Assembly: GCA_051453625.1 (NCBI GenBank)
Contig: JBOZIK010000001.1
Span: forward strand, 159,811,336 to 159,875,335
Origin: Welwitschia mirabilis
Taxonomy: Eukaryota > Gnetophyta > Gnetopsida > Welwitschiales
DNA: 64,000 nt
Reading direction: 5' to 3'
The notes beneath the pieces were generated by a model. It made no database searches. It worked only from the letters and a program-made list of their open reading frames with translations, and was not told where the DNA came from. The translations under genes and the position numbers were made by a program. Below, piece by piece: positions 58,411 through 64,000 of this stretch (the stretch's first letter is position 1; each line of letters begins with the position of its first letter).

Positions 58411-59850
58411 ATTAATCAGATGGATCCTAATCTTATAGGAATTTGACTTAGAAATTAAAGATAAAATGGTTTCAATAATGTCATAGCCAATTATTTTTCA
58501 CTCATTATACATAATGATTTACATGAATCTCTTTCCATTGATGATAATTTTCCTAGTAAACATCCTTTCTCTATTTTAGTCATTTCTACGTTTTTTAATG
58601 TTGTTAATTACCTAGTTGCTAAGGTCATCCCCTTTCATTGGATCCTCACTGATAGAAATAAATTCCTAAATTAGTTAAACAGTTCTTTTGAAATAGTCCT
58701 CATTTGTTTAAATATACCCAGATTAAGTTAATCATAGATGCATTACCTAATCAAAAATTCATGAACTCCTTAGACTTTATCATTCCAAAGCATGTGGTGA
58801 TCATTATTATGCTGATAAAGTTACTACTAAAATTCTTGAATTTGGTTTTGTAAGGGCATTAATTTTTAATGATTCATAGTTCTATTATAACATCTGAAGA
58901 CTACAAAAGCTCAATAGCCTTACATAATTATATATGATGCCTTTGAACCCCATTCTTGTTGTCTAACCTTTCAATATTTAAGGTGTCAATTTTCAAGGCC
59001 CATATCCTCCCTCAAATATAAACCAATATATTCTTGTTTGCATTGATTATATCACTAAGTAGGTAGAAGTAGGTTTCTACAAGACCAACAATGCTTAAAT
59101 TTTAGTGAAGTTTTTTAAGAAAAATACTCTAACTAGATTTGGTTATCCTAGGGTCTTGATTAGTAATGGAGGTACTCATTTTTTTACACATAAATTCACA
59201 ACTTCTTATCACTTATAGACTAACAAATAGGTTGAGGTTAGTAGTAGAGAAACCAAAAACATACTGTAGCTAGCAGTGAGTTCAACTAGGAAGGAGTGGT
59301 CTCACAAGCTAAATGATGTTCTGTGGGCTTATAGGATGGCTTATAAAACACCATTAAGAATGTATCTCTTTATACTAATCTATGAAAAATCTTATCATCT
59401 ACTTGTAAAACTTGAACATAAAGCATATTTGGTAATTAAGAACATGAACTTATACTTTGAGATAGAAAGAAAACAAACTTCTATCTAACCTAATAATCTT
59501 AGTAACATTAGAAATGATGCTTAAGAAATGAATGAAAAAGTACATGATCAAAACATCCTTAGAAAAACATTTCAAGAAGGTCAATTAGTCTTACTTTAAA
59601 ACTCACAATTGCATTCCTTTTTTTCTTTTTTTTTTTCTAAGTGAACTAGTTTCTAAATGGAAAGGCCCTTACATAATAAAATATATGCTATCAAATGGTT
59701 TATTTCTCATAGAAAATCCCCAAAATGTCTAAGTATTTAAAGCTAATGTTCATTGCCTCAAATACTTTCATCCATCCCTTCTATCTACCTATGAATTCAT
59801 GAGATTTATAGATCATGGTTAATGACCTTTAATAAAAAAGATTGATAATA
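58411..59850 (+). pseudogene. Gypsy-1 end of RNase H and integrase
   Basis: Immediately after the X insertion the frame reads RLIRWILIL, then a stop and EFDLEIKDK (58,411-58,465). This is the direct continuation of the AKP found at 28.56 kb. Integrase follows: YILVCIDYITK near 59,027-59,058 with the first Asp, TRFGYPRVLISNGGTHFF (59,134-59,184) in which the second catalytic Asp is Asn, and an open frame at 59,276-59,488 with RKEWSHKLNDVLWAYRMAYK and LVKLEHKAYLVIKNMNL. RKTFQEGQLVLL near 59,561-59,597 is the C-terminal domain. All lie within stops and shifts. Confidence 0.88.
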
Positions 59851-61129
59851 ACTGATCTCTCTATCATTTCAAATGTTGATTAAGATTAGTTATACTAATG
59901 ATTTTTAAGAGAAAGTTCTGATTATTTTAAGTTAATATGTTAAAGTCACATTCATTTAAGTTTTCTAATTTTGAAAAGTATGGATGAAAAGGTTAAATCT
60001 ACTTTTATATTATACTGTTTTTATTTTCAAGCATTTCATGGATATAAGATATTTCTTAATTAGGATAATGATCTGATGACTCCTATGATGTGTATTAAAA
60101 AAAATGATGAATATAAGAAGCAGAATCAAAATAAAATTATCTCTTATTTAAAAGCACATATTTATCTTTAATCAGTCTATATCTTTGATCAGTCTATTGG
60201 GTTTAGTTAACTACATCAAGACTATGAACCTTCCTAGCAATGTACCACTCATATTTTCAAAATTAGCATGCTTAATTCTATTGGAAAAAAATGCAATAAT
60301 ACTAGATTCTCATACTTATGATTATAGGAAAAAAAGTGGACTAGAAATTAAGGTGGAAATTAGAGACCTTATATATTCTATTTTCTTTTACATTTGTACT
60401 TGAGATTTAATACAAAATATTGAATTTTCATTAGTTACTTAGTCAATACTATACTTGTTTGATATTAAGGTCCATTAAATAAACTTAAAAATAATAAAAG
60501 TTATAACTAAAAAATTCCATTATCTTGGTTAAATTATGTTTGTCATTCATAAACTGCATAGTTGAGTTCCATTCATATTTTCATTTTTCATTTTCACATC
60601 CATCCACTCTTATTTTCATCTTATCCTGATTCTATGAGAAATAAGATCATGAGGCATAAATGTTTTTATTATGGATTGGAATTTTGCTTCATGTTTATCC
60701 TAAAAAGGAAAAATTCAAGCTTTAGCAAGAAGAGATTAGTTGGAAGTTGGAGATTGCGATTTCTCATTAGATAGATTTTTCATTAGTGTTGTAGTTGTAT
60801 TACTTTACATATTTCTCTTTTACAATAAAATTACATATCATCAAACATATTTCCTAAGGGTGTATCAATATGTTCTAAAAACTTTCATTAAACTTTTCTA
60901 TCTTTTCAAACTTTGATAACAAAGTTCAACTTTGATTAGGGTTATGGAATTTAAATTTTTCAAGTAAATTTATGATTTTGATGCCTTTTTGTTTTCAAAA
61001 ATTGGTTAAAGAATTTCACAGGTTATATCAATTTTTCATAATTGAATGTATTTCTTTAAAATTTTTTCATATTAAATCATTATTTATCATGATTTTTGTT
61101 TAGGATCTAACAAAATTCTAGTCAGTGTA
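59851..61129 (+). other. Gypsy-1 post-integrase region, no coding recognised
   Basis: AT-rich. Two open frames (60,185-60,403 and 60,562-60,774) show no retroelement or other homology I recognise. No clear PPT precedes the 3' LTR. Confidence 0.5.
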
Positions 61130-62664
61130 TGATAACATGTAAAAATTGACATTTATATGAAGTATATCATATCAATTTAGCTTAAGTGAAGATGTTACAT
61201 TAACTATTTTATCATAAAAAGATGTTTTTTATTATTTTTGATATTATTTGTAAAATTATGCATTTCCCCATGATGATTTCAGGTATTATGTTGCATTCTA
61301 GAGTAGATGTTGGAAGGTGAAAGTATTTTAGCTAAAAAACACTAATGGTATCATCTAGATCATTAGTGCTGCTCGTGTCTTAGATAAAAAGGGGACTTTT
61401 TTGAGAAAGTTGTTCCTAGTATTTTATTTATCATTTTTTTGAAACCCCTTTAGGTTTTCTNNNNNNNNNNNNNNNNNNNNNNNNNNNNNNNNNNNNNNNN
61501 NNNNNNNNNNNNNNNNNNNNNNNNNNNNNNNNNNNNNNNNNNNNNNNNNNNNNNNNNNNNACAAAGTTGTTCCTAGTATTTTATTTATCATTTTTTTGAA
61601 ACCCCTTTAGGTTTTCTTGAATAACATCTCATCCGTGCAGGTTGTTGAGCATTGAAATAAATTTTTGTTTATGGGATCTTCCCATTCTTTTTATTTTAAT
61701 AATGTCGATAGATCAAAAAATCTTACATAGATATGAATAATAATCCTCAACATTACATTTTGGAGTTGTCTTGGGAAAAATTCTTTTTCTAGTTGTGGGA
61801 TCAAATAATTACAATAGTAACTCAACTAAAATCATGTAGTCATAAAAGTGTCAAATTCTTACATGTGAAACGCTAAATGAAAACCCTAATTGAGAAATTG
61901 TAACCCTATTTTTGCCTATAAAAAGGAGCAAATGCCCTCATCTATAACAATATTTTAATGGTAAAAGTGATATAGATCTTAAAGTGTCAGATCTTCACTA
62001 CATTGTTTAAAGTTCCTCATTTTGGATAGAGCTAGTTCCACAGCTAGCTTGATGATTTTGTATCAACTTTAGTTTTATTTCTTCAAAGTACTATAGTTCC
62101 TATTATTTAATGAAATAGAAGTAGATCTTCATTCTTGGTTTTGAGTTGCAATTAACATTGTACTTTTAATTCTTGAATAAACCTATATGTTTATAAAGTA
62201 TTATTATTTCTTGAGTAAGTCTCTTTACTCACATTTCAGTTCATAGTTTATCTTGTTTGATGATTTTTGGACATCCTTCTCCTACTTTCCATGTTTGACT
62301 TAGATTGTGAAAGATCAAAGTGACTAAGCAATTCAACACTACTCATGTAATGAATGGGATTATGTCATCATGATCTAAGCCATACAAAATTAGCAATTTA
62401 CATTATATTATTAAAGTAAAGACTTTGTTTTTAGAAAATTTAGGTTAGTAGTTTAAAGTTAGTTCATTTCTATGCTTTTGCCATTAGAAGTATTTCATCA
62501 CAAATATTGATTTCCATTTTTTAAAAATATTTTATAAGTTTAGAGAGGTGTTGCATTGTCACTATCTTAGTTTTTTACCTCAATTTATCCTTGTGGATTG
62601 AATGACACTGGGACTTTGCTAGAACGTGAGTCTTAGTTAATTTTGTAAAAGTTGGCCTTGAACA
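61130..62664 (+). repeat. Gypsy-1 3' LTR
   Basis: It begins TGATAACATG and aligns with 11,911-13,109. It is longer by about 200 bp of extra sequence around 61,380-61,730, and also by a 100-N gap and a duplicated 55-bp block beside it. It ends near CTTGAACA. Confidence 0.85.
61461..61560. other. Assembly gap (100 N) with identical flanks
   Basis: The 55 bases ending at 61,460 recur exactly at 61,563-61,617. See findings. Confidence 0.9.
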
Positions 62665-63450
62665 TGTACAAAAGAGTGTATTACAAGAAGCATGAAATAA
62701 TGTTATGCTTTTAAAAATAAATGTAAATCTTTAGATATTTGGTATTAGAAGGTGAAAAAGCAAGTACTTCAATGTATAATTTATTCCACAAATCTATATG
62801 AATGTCTTGTGTGGAGGCTAGACCTTTCTGGTAAATATTGGAATAATATTTAAAGATTAAAAAAGGTTCTTTTTCTAGATAAATTGAAAGTAAAATCTTA
62901 AAATCCTTATCATATGTTGTTACTTGAACTAGATATGTTGCTAATGAAAGCTAAAGTGATGTTATAATTCATTGCATGTAATTAGAATTTAGAAAATTTA
63001 AGTATCAATAAATACTCTAGAGAAATTTTAAAAAGCACTAAGAAGAAAGGATGGTTTTCTTAAGTTGTGAAATGGATTAACAAAGGAGACATTACACTTT
63101 AAAAACATTAACAAGATAGTGAAGAAAAAGGTTTTGTACAAATTTTGGTCTAATATAAAAGGTAAGAAAAATTTTTATCTTCTACACATAAGAGACAATC
63201 AGTTAGGGGATGAAGAAGCTTATCTCACAACTAAAACCCCTCTAATAATTCATAGCCTAATAAGAGGAATCAGATTAAGCTCTTATCATTTAAGAATTCA
63301 AGCTAAAATATAGGCTAACATTTCAAGAGAAGATAACATTTATTGATGAGGTGCCATAGATGATTTGGAAGAAGAACAATATGTTCTTCTTGGTTGCCCT
63401 TCTACTACACATATAACAAGCCAGTAAAATGTTATAATGTATGATCTACA
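62665..63450 (+). pseudogene. LINE ORF2 C-terminal region
   Basis: After Gypsy-1 the LINE continues with FKNKCKSLDI (about 62,685-62,718), VWRLDLSGKYWNNI near 62,810-62,850, NPYHMLLLELDMLLMKAKVM (62,900-62,960), KKKGWFS and VVKWINKGDI (63,042-63,095), then an open frame 63,119-63,313 including LIRGIRLSSYHLRIQAK. A degenerate Cys/His-like end, DLEEEQYVLLGCPSTT, lies at 63,360-63,408. The order follows the thumb and C-terminal domain of LINE ORF2 (family R-L-S-x-H-x-L-x-I then C...E-D-E-x-H-x-L-x-x-C). Stops and shifts are present. Length and order fit a continuation of the piece ending at 11,910. Confidence 0.72.
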
Positions 63451-64000
63451 TGAAAGTTTTCAAATGCACTTTATATTTGTATGCCAGTTTATAGCATGAG
63501 CCTTGGATTTACATAAGATGTATGTTAGTTTCGTGTAATAAATCTTGTGATTCTTTAGATATAATAAAATACATAAGTTTCATAAAGGCTTCTTAAGAGA
63601 TTTAAATTATAAGATGATACCATTTAGAACTATGAAAATTTTTTAACACCCACATCATGAATGAAGGGGCTATCATATAAAGGGCTATTTTCCTTATAGA
63701 ACTTCAAGTATGAAGCACAATTAAAAATTAAATTTATAGATTAGAGTAAGACTTTATATCTTTGACTTAAAAACCTGTTCCATCCTTTATAGACATAATG
63801 GTTGATGAAGTTGATTGATAAATTAGTTAAGTGGAAGAAATGCTTAAAGGAGTGCACAATTCTACTTGTTATAAAGTATAATGCTGTGTTTATATATTTA
63901 GACTTAAAACTTTACAGAAGTTCATAGACATTGTCATAGATGTATTACATCCTACAATCCTTACTTATGATGCTCAGACATAATATGTTATTCTTTAATC
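63451..64000. other. Probable LINE 3' end or flank, undefined
   Basis: AT-rich sequence with possible weak continuation of ORF2 up to about 63,540. No poly-A tail, LTR or gene is evident before the window ends. Confidence 0.4.

Larger units (their letters stand above)
11911..62664 (+). mobile_element. Gypsy-1, Athila/Tat-type Ty3/Gypsy element split by two large insertions
   Basis: The 5' LTR (11,911-13,109), PBS, gag (to 15,663), remaining protease (26,618-27,154), RT and RNase H (27,400-28,559), RNase H end and integrase (58,411-59,850) and 3' LTR (61,130-62,664) lie in order on the plus strand. Copia-2 and element X sit between the parts. Removing both leaves about 9.9 kb, a normal length for this group. 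Bases flanking the element are TTTAT and TGTAC, only weakly consistent with a target duplication. The surrounding LINE resumes on the far side, which is the stronger evidence for its limits. Confidence 0.85.
5400..64000 (+). mobile_element. LINE (non-LTR retrotransposon), outermost host of the nest, in four pieces
   Basis: ORF1 (5,580-6,100 and 9,230-9,415), endonuclease (about 9,480-9,752 and 10,061-10,450), reverse transcriptase (10,980-11,910) and C-terminal region (62,665-63,450) appear in the correct order on one strand. They are separated only by Copia-1, a 308-bp insert and Gypsy-1. Removing these leaves roughly 4.3 kb of LINE. The 5' limit is set only by where ORF1-like coding begins. 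The 3' tail and target duplication are not seen, so the element may end somewhere in 63,450-64,000. All frames carry stops and shifts. Confidence 0.8.

Overview
The window looks like non-genic DNA from a very large seed-plant genome, most likely a gymnosperm. That is inference: the sequence is AT-rich, holds no intact gene, and is filled almost entirely by old, stop-riddled Copia, Gypsy and LINE retroelements whose paired LTRs differ visibly. Eight of the nine N-gaps lie inside repeats I could delimit; the ninth (6,111-6,120) lies in the Copia-1 5' LTR.

Layout. 1-1,102: 5' end of a minus-strand Copia element (Copia-0: gag, leader, Met-type PBS, one LTR). 1,103-5,400: low-copy-looking DNA with two weak exon-like pieces at 1.79-2.79 kb and nothing else I can name. 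From about 5.4 kb to the right edge the window is one nested structure. The outermost host is a LINE (ORF1 from 5.58 kb, ORF2 C-terminus near 63.4 kb), cut into four pieces. Inserted in it are Copia-1 (6,101-9,229), a 308-bp GC-rich insert (9,753-10,060) and Gypsy-1, an Athila/Tat-type element spanning 11,911-62,664. Gypsy-1 is itself interrupted by Copia-2, an 11-kb SIRE-like minus-strand element with 1.6-kb LTRs (15,664-26,617), and by element X (28,565-58,405), which has LTRs of about 3.5 kb and hardly any retroelement coding of its own. X is in turn split by Gypsy-3 (minus strand, 34,453-44,704) in its internal region and by Gypsy-2 (plus strand, 48,538-57,885) in its 3' LTR.

The nesting rests on reading frames that resume across insertions (Gypsy-1 ribonuclease H stops at 28.56 kb and resumes at 58.41 kb; LINE ORF2 stops at 11.91 kb and resumes at 62.66 kb), on paired LTRs with PBS and PPT in the right places, and on near-matching target duplications (CCTAG/CATAG around X, AGAGG around the 308-bp insert). 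Insertion order from oldest: LINE, then Gypsy-1, then X and Copia-2, then Gypsy-2 and Gypsy-3.

Points of most interest: X resembles a large non-autonomous derivative (LARD) and carries an antisense, GC-richer gene-like fragment (32.95-34.0 kb). A post-gag/pol ORF with a VREFYAN-like motif occurs in the Copia-2 element, and a weaker related stretch in Gypsy-3. Gypsy-3 appears to lack pol. Two assembly gaps are probably mis-sized. No RNA gene, CRISPR array or functional protein-coding gene was found.
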